Below are positions 35,429-44,861 of a DNA stretch of 64,000 nucleotides, one piece after another (the first letter of the stretch is position 1; every line of letters begins with the position of its first letter). A model generated the notes under the pieces. It was not told where the DNA came from, searched no databases, and worked only from the letters and a program-made list of their open reading frames with translations. Position numbers and translations under genes: made by a program. Source of the stretch: Rhodothermus marinus DSM 4252 (GTDB lineage: Bacteria; Bacteroidota; Rhodothermia; Rhodothermales; Rhodothermaceae). The stretch lies in assembly GCF_000024845.1 (NCBI RefSeq), contig NC_013501.1, positions 376,001 to 440,000 on the forward strand, read 5' to 3'.

Positions 35429-38400
35429 ATGTTTGACTTTCTGAAAAAGCTGTTCGGGGATCGCAACGAGCGGGAGCTGCGGAAACTCTGGCCTATTGTT
35501 CATAAAGTCAACGAATACGCCGAGCAGTTCAAGGCGCTCAGCGACGAGGAGCTGCGCGCCAAGACCGACGAGTTCAAGCGCCGCATCAAAGAGGCCGTAG
35601 CCGACATCGAGGCGCGCAAGGCCGAGATCGAAGCGCGCCTGCGGGGGGAAGTGCCCGACATCAGTGGCGACGGCCACGCCGAGGTCGAAGAACTCTCGCC
35701 CGAAGAGCGCGAGCGCCTCTACGAAGAGCTGGACGACCTCGAAAAAGAATGGCTGGAGCGCGTCGAACGTCAGCTCGATGAGCTGTTGCCCGAGGCGTTT
35801 GCCGTCGTGAAGGAAGCCTGCCGCCGCATGCTGGGCAAGGAGTGGATGGCCGGCGGGCAGAAGATCGTCTGGGACATGGTCCCCTACGACGTGCAGATTC
35901 TCGGCGGCATCGTGCTGCACCAGGGCAAGATCGCCGAGATGAAGACGGGCGAGGGGAAGACGCTCGTGGCCGTGATGCCCGTCTATCTGAACGCGCTGGC
36001 CGGTCGGGGCGTGCACGTCGTCACGGTCAACCCCTACCTGGCGCAGCGCGACGCCGAGTGGATGGGGCCGATCTATGAATTCCTGGGGCTGACCGTCGAT
36101 GTCATCGACAAGTACGAGCCGCACTCCGAAGGGCGGCGCCGCGCCTATCAGGCCGACATCACCTACGGTACGAACAACGAGTTCGGGTTCGACTACCTGC
36201 GCGACCACTCCTTCGTGATCGATCCGGACCAGCTCGTGCAACGCGGCCACCACTACGCGATCGTCGACGAGGTCGACTCGGTGCTTATCGACGAGGCGCG
36301 CACGCCGCTGATCATCTCGGGTCCGGTGCCCCAGTCGGGCGACGAGCGCTTCACCGAGCTCAAGCCGGTCATCGAAAAACTCGTCTACCTGCAGCAGCGG
36401 CTGGTGGCGCAGCTCGTGGCTGAAGCCGAGCAGAAGCTGAAGGAGCGGGATAAAGCGCTGGAAGCCGGCGATCGCAAACGGGCCAGCGAACTGGAAGAGG
36501 AGGCCGGACTGGCACTGCTTCGGGCTGCGCGAGGCTTTCCGCGCAACAAGCGCTTCATGAAGCTCAAGACCGAGCCGGGCGTCGAGACGCTCCTGCAGCG
36601 CACCGAAGCCTTCTACCTGCAGGACAACGCCAAGAACATGCCCTTCGTCGACGAAGTGCTCTACTTCGCGCTCGACGAAAAGAACCACACCATCGAACTT
36701 ACCGAAAAGGGTCTCGACGAGATCGCCCGCATCGCCGGCCAGGACCGCGACATGTTCGTCCTGCCGGACCTGGGTGAGGAGACGGCCCGGCTCGAGCAGG
36801 AATACCGGGAAAAGCTCCGCAGGCTGGAAGAAGAACTGGCGCAGCGCACCGACCTTTCCGAAGAGAAGCGCCAGAACAAGCTGGAAAACGATCGGCGCCT
36901 GCTGCACAAGGAACTGGAGGAGCAGAAGCGGGAGCTGTACAACCGGTACGCCGAGCGGGCCGAGCGCCTGCATGCGGTCGAGCAGCTGCTGCGTGCTTAC
37001 ACGCTTTATGAGCGTGACGTCGAGTATATCGTCCAGGACGGCAAGGTCCTGATCGTCGACGAGCACACGGGCCGTGTGCTGCCCGGCCGCCGCTATTCCG
37101 ACGGACTGCACCAGGCCATCGAAGCGAAGGAGGGCGTCAAGGTGCAGGCGGCCACGCAGACCTACGCCACGATCACGCTGCAGAACTACTTCCGCATGTA
37201 TCACAAGCTGGCCGGCATGACGGGTACGGCCGTCACCGAGGCGGAAGAGTTCTACAAGATCTACGGCCTGGACGTCATCGTCATCCCCACGCACAAGCCC
37301 GTCATTCGCGTCGATCACGAGGACCTGGTCTTCCGTACCAAGCGCGAGAAGTACAACGCGGTCATCCAGAAGATCAAGGAGTACCACAGGAAGGGGCAGC
37401 CCGTGCTGGTGGGCACCACGTCGGTCGAAGTGTCGGAGATGCTCAGCCGCATGCTCAAGCGCGAGGGCATCCCGCACAACGTGCTGAACGCCCGCCGGGA
37501 TCGGGCCAAGCAGGAAGCGCTGATCGTGGCACAGGCTGGTCAGAAGGGCGCCGTGACGATCGCCACGAACATGGCCGGCCGCGGTACCGACATCAAGCTC
37601 GGGCCGGGCGTCAAGGAACTGGGCGGGCTGGCCATCATCGGCACCGAGCGCCACGAAAGCCGCCGTATCGACCTGCAGCTCCGGGGCCGCGCCGGTCGCC
37701 AGGGTGACCCCGGCGAAAGCCAGTTCTACGTGTCGCTCGAAGACGACCTGATGCGCCTGTTCGGCTCCGAGCGCATCGCCCGCGTTATGGACCGCCTCAA
37801 GATGGAGGAGGGCGAGGTCATCACGCATCCGTGGGTGACCAAGAGCATCGAGCGGGCGCAGAAGAAGGTCGAGCAGAACAACTTCGCCATCCGCAAGCGG
37901 CAGCTCGAGTTCGACGATGTGCTCGACGCGCAGCGCCGCGTCGTCTACAGCCGTCGCCGGCACGCGCTCACGGGCGAGCGCATCAGCCACGACGTGCTCG
38001 AAATGCTGCGCGACGTGCTCGGCCAGATCGTCGAGCGGCACTACAGAGAAGGCGACCTGGAGGGGCTGCGCGACGAAGTGCTGCGCACGTTCGCCTTCGA
38101 CTTCGAGATGACCCCGGAAGAATTTGCCCGGCTGGGCGACGACGGCGTCTTCGACCGGCTCTACCAGGCCGCGCTCGATTTCTACCGCCGCAAGCGCCAG
38201 ATGCTGGCCGAGCCCTTCTATGAGCGGCTGCAGGCTTTCCTGAACCAGGACGGGCTGGAGCAGAAGCCCGACCGCGTCGTGGTGGACTTCACCGACGGCC
38301 GCCGCGTGCTCCGGGCCGTGGCCCGCGTGGACGAAGCGCTGCGCACGCGCGGCCAGGAGATCAACAACGCGCTGGAACGGGCCGCGCTGCTGCACTTCAT

Positions 38401-38839
38401 CGACGAGCACTGGACCGAACACCTGCGCGAGCTGGACGAACTCAAGGAGGGCATCAACCTGCGGGCCTTCGGCCAGCGCGACCCGCTCGTCGAGTACAAG
38501 GTCGAGGGCTTCAAGCTCTTCCAGCAGACGCTCGACAAGATCAACCGCGACGCGATCTCGTTCATCTTCCGGGCCGGACCGCTGGTGGAGACGCGTCCGG
38601 CCGCACCGGTGAGCGCGCCGCGTCGGCGCCTGGATCCATCGCGTGCGCGGACACAGCACGAGAGCGTCGATTCTTACGGCGTGCGCGTGCGGGCGCAGTC
38701 GCCGGCCGACTCGGCCGCGCGGCGCGATCCCACGGTCAAAGAGCAGCCGGTGGTCGTGGGCGAAAAGATCGGTCGCAACGATCCCTGTCCCTGCGGCAGC
38801 GGCAAAAAGTACAAGCACTGCTGCGGACGCAACCGCTGA
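35429..38839 (+). CDS. secA: Protein translocase ATPase SecA
   Basis: Drives preproteins through SecYEG by ATP hydrolysis. From ATG 35429 (MFDFLKKLFGDRNER) the product is 1136 residues, longer than E. coli SecA (901), as is usual in Bacteroidota. Walker A is MKTGEGKTLVA, the DEAD-type motif is VDEVDSVLIDEAR, and helicase motif VI is QLRGRAGRQGDPG. Extra length includes a Glu/Lys-rich coiled coil (about residues 320-360) and a second at about 450-520 inside NBD1/PPXD regions. The C-terminal SEC-C zinc motif CPCGSGKKYKHCC, which binds zinc and SecB or ribosomes, is intact. The upstream in-frame ATG at 35372 lacks support. Confidence 0.96.
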   Translation: MFDFLKKLFGDRNERELRKLWPIVHKVNEYAEQFKALSDEELRAKTDEFKRRIKEAVADIEARKAEIEARLRGEVPDISGDGHAEVEELSPEERERLYEELDDLEKEWLERVERQLDELLPEAFAVVKEACRRMLGKEWMAGGQKIVWDMVPYDVQILGGIVLHQGKIAEMKTGEGKTLVAVMPVYLNALAGRGVHVVTVNPYLAQRDAEWMGPIYEFLGLTVDVIDKYEPHSEGRRRAYQADITYGTNNEFGFDYLRDHSFVIDPDQLVQRGHHYAIVDEVDSVLIDEARTPLIISGPVPQSGDERFTELKPVIEKLVYLQQRLVAQLVAEAEQKLKERDKALEAGDRKRASELEEEAGLALLRAARGFPRNKRFMKLKTEPGVETLLQRTEAFYLQDNAKNMPFVDEVLYFALDEKNHTIELTEKGLDEIARIAGQDRDMFVLPDLGEETARLEQEYREKLRRLEEELAQRTDLSEEKRQNKLENDRRLLHKELEEQKRELYNRYAERAERLHAVEQLLRAYTLYERDVEYIVQDGKVLIVDEHTGRVLPGRRYSDGLHQAIEAKEGVKVQAATQTYATITLQNYFRMYHKLAGMTGTAVTEAEEFYKIYGLDVIVIPTHKPVIRVDHEDLVFRTKREKYNAVIQKIKEYHRKGQPVLVGTTSVEVSEMLSRMLKREGIPHNVLNARRDRAKQEALIVAQAGQKGAVTIATNMAGRGTDIKLGPGVKELGGLAIIGTERHESRRIDLQLRGRAGRQGDPGESQFYVSLEDDLMRLFGSERIARVMDRLKMEEGEVITHPWVTKSIERAQKKVEQNNFAIRKRQLEFDDVLDAQRRVVYSRRRHALTGERISHDVLEMLRDVLGQIVERHYREGDLEGLRDEVLRTFAFDFEMTPEEFARLGDDGVFDRLYQAALDFYRRKRQMLAEPFYERLQAFLNQDGLEQKPDRVVVDFTDGRRVLRAVARVDEALRTRGQEINNALERAALLHFIDEHWTEHLRELDELKEGINLRAFGQRDPLVEYKVEGFKLFQQTLDKINRDAISFIFRAGPLVETRPAAPVSAPRRRLDPSRARTQHESVDSYGVRVRAQSPADSAARRDPTVKEQPVVVGEKIGRNDPCPCGSGKKYKHCCGRNR

Positions 38840-38865
38840 GCTGACCGCCACGTGCGGCGTGGGCC

Positions 38866-40602
38866 ATGCTGCGAACGCTTTACATTCGGGACTACGCGCT
38901 GATCGAGGAACTGGAGGTTGAATTCGGCAGCGGACTCAACATCCTCACCGGCGAAACCGGCGCGGGGAAGTCCATTCTGATCGGCGCGCTCAAGATGATT
39001 CTGGGGGAGCGGGCCGATACGGAAATGATCCGCAGCGGCGCCCGCAAGGCCGTCGTGGAAGGCGTCTTCGACGAGGCCGACACGCCCCGCATCCGGGCGC
39101 TGCTCGAGGCGAACGCCATCGACCCGATGCCCCAACTCATCGTGCGCCGCGAGATCCTGTCCGGCCAGAGCCGCGCCTTCATCAACGACACGCCGGCCAC
39201 CGTCCAGCTCCTGCGCGAGGTGGCGGCGCAGCTCATCGACCTGCACGGCCAGCACGAGCACCAGAGCCTGCTCCGCACCGAAACGCATCTGGAACTGCTC
39301 GACAACTTCGGAAGCCTGGGCGGACTCCGCGACACCTACCGGCGCCATTACGAGGAGGTGACCCGCCTGATCCGGGAGCGCGAGGCGCTCATGGCCCGCC
39401 GCCGCGAGCTGCAGGAGCAGAAAGAACGCTACGCGTTCGAGATCGAGGAAATCGACCGGGTCAATCCGCAGCAAGGCGAGGAAGAAGCGCTCGAAGCCGA
39501 GCTGCGCATCCTTGAAAACGCCGAGCAGCTCTACGAGGCCACGGCGCGCCTTTACGAACTGCTCTACGAGTCGGAAAACGCTGTGCACGATCAGCTCGTG
39601 CTGGCCCGCAACGAGCTGCAGGACCTGGCGCGGATCGACCGGAGCTTCGAGGAGGCGCTCCAGGAGATTCGTTCGGCGCAGATCAGCGTGGCCGAGATCG
39701 CCAAGTTTCTGCAGGATTACAACGCGCGGATCGAATTCAATCCGGAGCGGCTGGAGGAAATCCGCGCGCGGCTGGTCGAGCTGGAGCTGCTCAAACGCAA
39801 GTATGGCGGCACGCTGGAAGCCGTGCTGGCCCATCGCGCCGAGATCGGCCGCAGGTACGAGCTGGCCGTGGACTTCGAGGGGGCGCTGGAGCGGCTGGAT
39901 CGCCAGCTGGCCAAAGCCATGCAGGCGCTTTCGACGGCGGCGCAGCGCCTTTCGGCCAAGCGGCGCGAGGTGGCCGAGCGGATCGAGCAGGCCATCGTCA
40001 GCGAACTGGCCGTGCTGGGCATGCCCGACAGCCGCTTCGAGGTGCGCTTCACACATCGCCCCGATCCCGAAGGCTGGATCGTCATCCCCGTCCCGGGCCG
40101 GGAGCCCGAGCGCTACGCGGCCTTCACGACCGGCATGGATCAGGTGGAATTCTACATTACGACCAACCCGGGCGAACCGCTTCGACCGCTGGCGCGCGTG
40201 GCATCGGGCGGTGAGGTCAGCCGGATCATGCTCGCGCTCAAGACGATCCTGGCCAAAAGCGACCGCCTGCCGATCCTGGTCTTCGACGAGATCGACACGG
40301 GCATTTCGGGCGCCATTGCGCACCGGGTGGGTGAGCGGCTGCATGACCTGGCCAGTTATCACCAGATCATCGCCATCACGCACCTGCCCCAGATTGCCGC
40401 CTTCGGCGACGTGCACTTTCTGGTCGAAAAAGTGGTCGAAGACGGCCGTGCCAAGACGCGCATCCGGCGGCTGTCGGACGAAGAGCGGGCGCGCCAGGTG
40501 GCCGCGCTCATGAGCGGTGCCGAGGTGACCGAAGCCGCTCTGGAGAGCGCCCGTGAGCTGATCCGCCAGGTGGCCGCCCGCGAAAAAGCACCCGAAGCCT
40601 GA
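38866..40602 (+). CDS. recN: DNA repair protein RecN
   Basis: An SMC-like ATPase that acts early in double-strand break repair. The 578-residue length is normal. It has Walker A GETGAGKS at the N-terminus, the family motif LIDLHGQHEHQSLL, a central coiled coil (about 155-370) and C-terminal signature and Walker B segments (VASGGEVSRIMLALK, ILVFDEIDTGISG, HLPQIAAF). It starts 26 bp after secA, so both may be transcribed together. Confidence 0.96.
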   Translation: MLRTLYIRDYALIEELEVEFGSGLNILTGETGAGKSILIGALKMILGERADTEMIRSGARKAVVEGVFDEADTPRIRALLEANAIDPMPQLIVRREILSGQSRAFINDTPATVQLLREVAAQLIDLHGQHEHQSLLRTETHLELLDNFGSLGGLRDTYRRHYEEVTRLIREREALMARRRELQEQKERYAFEIEEIDRVNPQQGEEEALEAELRILENAEQLYEATARLYELLYESENAVHDQLVLARNELQDLARIDRSFEEALQEIRSAQISVAEIAKFLQDYNARIEFNPERLEEIRARLVELELLKRKYGGTLEAVLAHRAEIGRRYELAVDFEGALERLDRQLAKAMQALSTAAQRLSAKRREVAERIEQAIVSELAVLGMPDSRFEVRFTHRPDPEGWIVIPVPGREPERYAAFTTGMDQVEFYITTNPGEPLRPLARVASGGEVSRIMLALKTILAKSDRLPILVFDEIDTGISGAIAHRVGERLHDLASYHQIIAITHLPQIAAFGDVHFLVEKVVEDGRAKTRIRRLSDEERARQVAALMSGAEVTEAALESARELIRQVAAREKAPEA

Positions 40603-40645
40603 GGAGGCTTCTCCAGGTTCTGAAATTCGGGACAACCAAGAATCG

Positions 40646-41179
40646 ATGATGGCCGAAACCACCACGTTATGGACGCCGCTTCCGGTGACGGCGGGTGCCG
40701 AGGAGCGCGCCCGGCACTACGAAGCCGTACGCCGGCATATCGACGCATTGCTCGAAGGCGAAACGGACTGGATCGCCGCCATGGCGACCGTGGCCTGCGA
40801 GCTGCACCACGCTTTCGACTACTACCACTGGACCGGCTTCTACCGGGCCGTTTCGGACGATCTGCTCATCGTGGGGCCCTACCAGGGCACGCATGGATGC
40901 CTGCGCATTCCGTTCAGCCGGGGCGTGTGCGGGGCTGCCGCCCGCACGCGACAGACGCAGCTCGTGCCCGACGTGCACCGGTTCCCCGATCACATCGCCT
41001 GCTCGGCCACCACGCAGTCGGAGATCGTGGTGCCCGTGCTGACGCCCGACGGCCGCCTGCTGGCCGTGCTGGACGTCGATTCGGACATCCCGGCCGCGTT
41101 TACCGAGGTCGATCAGCGCTACCTGGAGCAACTCTGCGCCGAGCTGGGGCGCCGTTTTGCCGATACGCCGCAGCGATGA
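40646..41179 (+). CDS. GAF-domain protein, free methionine-(R)-sulfoxide reductase type
   Basis: Reduces free L-methionine-(R)-sulfoxide, protecting against oxidative damage. The 177-residue protein is a single GAF domain. It carries the fRMsr cysteine pattern: GVCGAAA (Cys about 94), HIACSATTQSEIV (Cys about 113) and an additional upstream Cys near residue 82 (GTHGCLRIPF). These correspond to the three reactive cysteines of E. coli MsrC/YebR. Start could be either of the tandem ATGs at 40646 or 40649. Confidence 0.8.
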   Translation: MMAETTTLWTPLPVTAGAEERARHYEAVRRHIDALLEGETDWIAAMATVACELHHAFDYYHWTGFYRAVSDDLLIVGPYQGTHGCLRIPFSRGVCGAAARTRQTQLVPDVHRFPDHIACSATTQSEIVVPVLTPDGRLLAVLDVDSDIPAAFTEVDQRYLEQLCAELGRRFADTPQR

Positions 41180-41220
41180 AACGAAAAACGCCGGGCCCGA
41201 AAAGCCCGGCGTTGTCGTTT
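41179..41220. terminator. Bidirectional rho-independent terminator
   Basis: A perfect 10-bp stem (41187-41196 with 41204-41213, AACGCCGGGC) is extended by an outer AAACGA/TCGTTT pairing, giving U-rich tails on both strands. It serves the converging GAF-protein and phosphohexomutase genes. Confidence 0.85.
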
Positions 41221-41237
41221 TGCAACTGGCGGCTGCT

Positions 41238-42671
41238 TCAGTGGGCGGGCACCTCTGCAAAGCCGAGCTGTTCGATCGCGTTGTGCACGTAGGCTTCGGC
41301 CAGCTCGGGCGTGGGCGCTTCGGCATAGACGCGTAGCAGCGGCTCGGTGCCCGAAGGCCGGATCAGCACCCAGCCGCGGTCCGTGATGTGCTTGAAGCCG
41401 TCAAGCGTCTGCACCTCGCGCACGGCATCGCCCGCCACTTCCTTCAGGCCACCCGTCTGGCGCAGATGATCCAGCGCCGCCTGCTTTTTCTCCTCGGTCG
41501 TGTGCAGGTCGATCCGGTAGAAGTGGTGCGGCCCGAATTCATCGTACAGTTCCTGCACCAGTTCCGAGAGCTTCTTGCCCCGGCGCACCAGCAGCTCGGC
41601 CACCAGCAGCCCGATGTAGATCCCGTCGCGTTCGGGGAGATGGCCCTTGACGGCGATGCCACCCGACTCTTCGCCGCCCACGAGCACGTCGCGCTCGACC
41701 ATCTGCTTGGCAATGTGCTTGAAGCCGATGGGCGTGGTTTCGACGCGCAGCCCGTAGGCCTGACCCATCTTGTCGAGCAGGTGCGTCGTGGAGAAGGTCT
41801 TGATAATGTCCCCCTTCAAGCCCTGCTCCTTGTGCAGGTACTTGACCAGCAGGGCCAGGATTTCGTGCGAGGTCACGAAGCGGCCGTTTTCGTCAAAAAG
41901 CCCGATCCGGTCGGCATCGCCGTCGTTGGCCATGCCCAGGCCGCACCGCTCACGGACGACCACTTCGGCCAGCTCCTTCAGGTTGCGTTCGATGGGCTCC
42001 GGCGGCTGGCCGTGGAAGCCCGGGTTCCAGTCGCAGTGCAGCTCGACCACGCGGTCGGCGCCCAGCAGACGGCTGACCAGCCCCTGCGAAGCGCCGAACA
42101 TCGCGTCGTGCGCGATCTTCAGGTTGCGGGCAATGCCATCGATGTCCAGCTTCTCCCGGAGCAGGTTCAGGTAGGCCGTGTTCAGGTCGAACAGTTCGAC
42201 GCGGCCGTCGCTGACCAGATCGTCGAAGGCGGGGAGTTCGGCCGGTGGCTCGGCATCCGACAGTTCCCGCTCGACTTCGGCGATCATCTCCGGCGAAGCC
42301 GGCCCGCCGAAGTCCGCCTTGATCTTGAAGCCGTTGTATTTGGGCGGGTTGTGGCTGGCCGTAATGACGATGCCCGCGTTGCAACCGAAGTGCTTGGTAG
42401 CCCAGCTCACGGCCGGGGTGGTGGTGAAGGTGTCGGCCATGCGGACCGAAATGCCCTGTGCGGCAAAAATGCGGGCCACATGCTCGGCGAACTCGCGTCC
42501 CAGAAAGCGTGTGTCGTGGCCGATGACAACCTTCGGGTGATCGCCGTAGCGTTTCTTGAGCCAGCGGACCGTCGCCTGGGCGACGCGACCGAGGTTCGCA
42601 AACGTGAAGTCGTCTGCAATGACGGCCCGCCAGCCGTCCGTGCCAAACTTGATCTGTGCCATTGGTTGCAT
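41238..42671 (-). CDS. Phosphoglucomutase/phosphomannomutase family protein
   Basis: Interconverts hexose 1- and 6-phosphates. The 477-residue protein has the four-domain alpha-D-phosphohexomutase layout. It shows the phosphoserine loop TASHNPP (Ser near 108), the metal-binding loop DGDADRIG, the sugar-specificity loop GGEESGG and the phosphate-binding RPSGTEPLLRVY near the C-terminus. Alone it cannot be assigned to glucose or mannose. It could feed products of the GH130 phosphorylases (hexose 1-phosphates) into glycolysis, an inference from pathway logic only. ATG 42662 (MAQIKFGTDGWR) is an equally possible start. Confidence 0.92.
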   Translation of the reverse strand: MQPMAQIKFGTDGWRAVIADDFTFANLGRVAQATVRWLKKRYGDHPKVVIGHDTRFLGREFAEHVARIFAAQGISVRMADTFTTTPAVSWATKHFGCNAGIVITASHNPPKYNGFKIKADFGGPASPEMIAEVERELSDAEPPAELPAFDDLVSDGRVELFDLNTAYLNLLREKLDIDGIARNLKIAHDAMFGASQGLVSRLLGADRVVELHCDWNPGFHGQPPEPIERNLKELAEVVVRERCGLGMANDGDADRIGLFDENGRFVTSHEILALLVKYLHKEQGLKGDIIKTFSTTHLLDKMGQAYGLRVETTPIGFKHIAKQMVERDVLVGGEESGGIAVKGHLPERDGIYIGLLVAELLVRRGKKLSELVQELYDEFGPHHFYRIDLHTTEEKKQAALDHLRQTGGLKEVAGDAVREVQTLDGFKHITDRGWVLIRPSGTEPLLRVYAEAPTPELAEAYVHNAIEQLGFAEVPAH

Positions 42672-42781
42672 TCGGGTTTGGTTTCAGAAAAAACGTCAGG
42701 AGAGGTAAAAAAGATAGGGCATCCACGCCGGAAATCGTTCCCGCTTCCGGCCAGAATTTACGCCGTGGTTAAAACTCCGGC

Positions 42782-43345
42782 TTACTCCGATGCGGCGGCC
42801 ACTGGAATGCGCACTTCGGTGCGATCCCAGCGCAGGTACAGGTAGGTCTGGCCGTCTTCTTCCTCGAAGGTGATCGTGAAGCCCTCGTAGAGCTTGTCGG
42901 TACGGCGGGTGGGCACGTCGAAGCGGAAAAGATCCAGCTCCGGGTTGTAATTGAAGGCGCCCCACTGGCCCAGTGCCCGGTTGACGATGATCGTCCAGCG
43001 ATCCGGATAGGGAATGGTGTAGAGGCTGTAGGTACCGGCCGGCAGGTGATGGCCGCCGAAGATCAGATCGCCCGTCGTGGTGATTTCGGTGGCCTCGTTG
43101 GCCCCGGTACGCCAGACTTCCCCGTAGGGGACCAGCGCGCCGAAAATTTCGCGGCCGCGCTTGCGCGGTGAGCCATAGACGATCTTCATGTAGGTGCTGT
43201 CGATCCATGTGGCAGCCAGTGCCAGCGGACTACGCTCCAGGCTTCCCGAGCGTGGCGGGGGCACGACTTCTACCGAGTCCTGGGCGCGGGCCAGGGCCGG
43301 ACCCATCAGATAGACGAGCAGGGCGAGCAGGCAAAAGCGACGCAT
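42782..43345 (-). CDS. Exported DUF2911 domain protein
   Basis: A 187-residue protein with a signal peptide (MRRFCLLALLVYLMGPALARAQ). The DUF2911 body is recognised by the segment YGSPRKRGREIFGALVPYGEVWRTGANEAT split over about residues 57-86, then LPAGTYSLYTIP. The function of the family is unknown. The open frame runs further upstream to 43726, but that extension has no signal sequence and overlaps another gene, so ATG 43345 is preferred. Confidence 0.85.
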   Translation of the reverse strand: MRRFCLLALLVYLMGPALARAQDSVEVVPPPRSGSLERSPLALAATWIDSTYMKIVYGSPRKRGREIFGALVPYGEVWRTGANEATEITTTGDLIFGGHHLPAGTYSLYTIPYPDRWTIIVNRALGQWGAFNYNPELDLFRFDVPTRRTDKLYEGFTITFEEEDGQTYLYLRWDRTEVRIPVAAASE

Positions 43346-43362
43346 GGTGGAGGCCGGTCGGG

Positions 43363-43674
43363 TTATCGGGGAAGGACTTCCAGCGAAATGCTGGTGCGCG
43401 AGCGCTTGTGGAGCTTCAGCACCGGCTCGAGCGCCTGGTTCACGCAGGCTGCGATGGTGCGCTCGTACTGTTCTTTGGGCGTGCGCCAGGCTTCCGTCAC
43501 TACCTTGGTAACGAACGCTTCCGCGTCGCGCAGCGTGGCCGACGTCCAGCCCATCTGATGAAAACGGCGCAGGAGCGCCGATGCGACCTGTCTGGCCAGG
43601 TCCTGACAGAGTTGTTCCAGCGTAATGGTCATGGCCGGAGCCTGTTGTTCCTGTGTCGTCATGGCGTGTGGCAT
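43363..43674 (-). CDS. Small hypothetical protein (103 residues)
   Basis: An alpha-helical protein without signal peptide or recognised domain (LEQLCQDLARQVASALL, DAEAFVTKVVTEAWRTP). It ends 17 bp before the DUF2911 start and is probably co-transcribed with it. Alternative starts are ATG 43662 and 43632. Confidence 0.6.
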   Translation of the reverse strand: MPHAMTTQEQQAPAMTITLEQLCQDLARQVASALLRRFHQMGWTSATLRDAEAFVTKVVTEAWRTPKEQYERTIAACVNQALEPVLKLHKRSRTSISLEVLPR

Positions 43675-43792
43675 GAAGGTGAACGGTGCAAGGAAAATAC
43701 GATGAAGGGACCTTTGTTTCGTGCACAGGTTAAAAAAACGTTACAAGCGGAACGTCCGAGCCCGCCAGGACAACAACACTGGAAAAAAGCCC

Positions 43793-44215
43793 ATGGAAAA
43801 ACTGCGCGTTCTGTTTGTCTGCACGCACAATTCAGCCCGCTCGCAGATGGCCGAGGGGCTGCTGCGGGCCATGGCGGGCGATCGGTACGAAGTTTACAGT
43901 GCCGGGACCGAGCCGCGCGGCGTGCACCCGCTGGCCGTGCGTGTCATGCAGGAGCTCGGCATCGACCTGAGCGGCCACCACTCGAAACACGTCGATACCT
44001 ACCGCGACGTGCCCATGGACTACGTGGTAACCGTGTGCGATTCGGCCCGGGAGCATTGCCCCTACGTACCGGCGCGGCGACGCAACCTGCATCAGAGCTT
44101 TCCCGATCCCTCGGCCGTCGAAGGGGACGAACCCACCCGTCTGGAAGCCTTTCGGCACGTCCGCGATCAGATCCGCGCCTGGCTCGAGGAAACGTTCGTG
44201 CGCCAGGTGCCCTGA
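43793..44215 (+). CDS. arsC: Low-molecular-weight phosphatase/arsenate reductase ArsC (thioredoxin-type)
   Basis: A 140-residue protein of the LMW-PTP fold. The P-loop VCTHNSARSQMAE (CX5R, nucleophile Cys10) and the distal cysteines in VTVCDSAREHCP are those of thioredoxin-coupled arsenate reductases, which use three cysteines in turn. SFPDPSAVEGDE carries the general-acid Asp. No ars operon neighbours (ArsB, ArsR) are present, so a protein-phosphatase role remains possible. Start ATG 43793 (MEKLRVLFVCTHN); the frame upstream to 43721 is not conserved-looking. Confidence 0.85.
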   Translation: MEKLRVLFVCTHNSARSQMAEGLLRAMAGDRYEVYSAGTEPRGVHPLAVRVMQELGIDLSGHHSKHVDTYRDVPMDYVVTVCDSAREHCPYVPARRRNLHQSFPDPSAVEGDEPTRLEAFRHVRDQIRAWLEETFVRQVP

Positions 44216-44354
44216 AAATCCGGAATTCGTGTAGCTGTTGATGATGATCTTTTGATACTTTGTCCCGGATAAGCCATTGCTTCGCGCTGCGTCTCAGAAG
44301 CACGTGTTTGTAGTAAGCCACGAAGGCGTCAGCCGTAGGGGCGTCACCTGATAT

Positions 44355-44526
44355 GATTTTCCAGGCGTCATGGTACATGTGAGAACGCATGGGTGCACAC
44401 TGCGGTGCGCCCCTACCGGACAAACGACAACATTTCTACCATGTAGAGGCGGACCCCTTGTGTCCGCCCTGTTGTGTCTGCAGATCGGTATTGCGCCCTC
44501 ATGCACCAATGAATCGGCGATTACAG
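44355..44526. repeat. MITE-like palindromic repeat, copy 2
   Basis: The second copy of the element at 2086-2259, in the same orientation. Terminal inverted repeats are GGTACATGTGAG (44372-44383) and CTCATGCACC (44498-44507). Hairpin 1 pairs 44391-44398 with 44405-44412, where a C-to-T change in the left arm gives a G-U pair and so keeps the fold. Hairpin 2 pairs 44448-44454 with 44462-44468. The stems and ends are more conserved than the loops and the inner linker. Confidence 0.75.
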
Positions 44527-44861
44527 ACGGCACTTCGCTTCGCTCCGCGTCGGACTACAAGCGCGTCGGTCGTGCTTCAAACGGCGGGCTATAAACCTCA
44601 CCGAAACGCGGTAAAGGTGTACGGTCGAAATCGCGAGCTCCTTCAAAACTATTTTTCGGATGACTTCTTGCGAATAGAATGTGCTGGCGAAGCGCTGTTT
44701 TTGACCGTTGCTTCCGCTGATGCCTGCTCTGAGGTATATTTCGATTGTGTCAGAAACGTTTTCTGGCGGGTCTAATAGAACACGGCCGCGAAGTACTTTC
44801 TGCAATCAAAGTGCCGGATCGTCCGGATAGACGGGTGAGTTTTCGCACTCGATAGGTACAT
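44527..44861. other. Gene-poor interval right of repeat copy 2
   Basis: About 335 bp, less GC-rich than its surroundings. The first 70 bp (CTTCGCTTCGCTCCG..., GGCGGGCTATAAACC) look like further intergenic repeat debris. A plus-strand frame ending with TAA at 44773-44775 (AVKVYGRNRELLQNYFSDDF...) has protein-like composition but no start of its own, so it may be the tail of a gene cut by the repeat. I cannot identify it. Confidence 0.35.

Noticed and set aside
35363-38851. A 1162-codon open frame antisense to secA
   Set aside because: GC-rich coding DNA often leaves the opposite strand open. The translation is repetitive and domain-free, and secA is unmistakable on the other strand.
44389-44775. 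128-codon ORF crossing repeat copy 2
   Set aside because: Its first half is a translated repeat element and it has no ribosome-binding site; only the last part might be a gene remnant.
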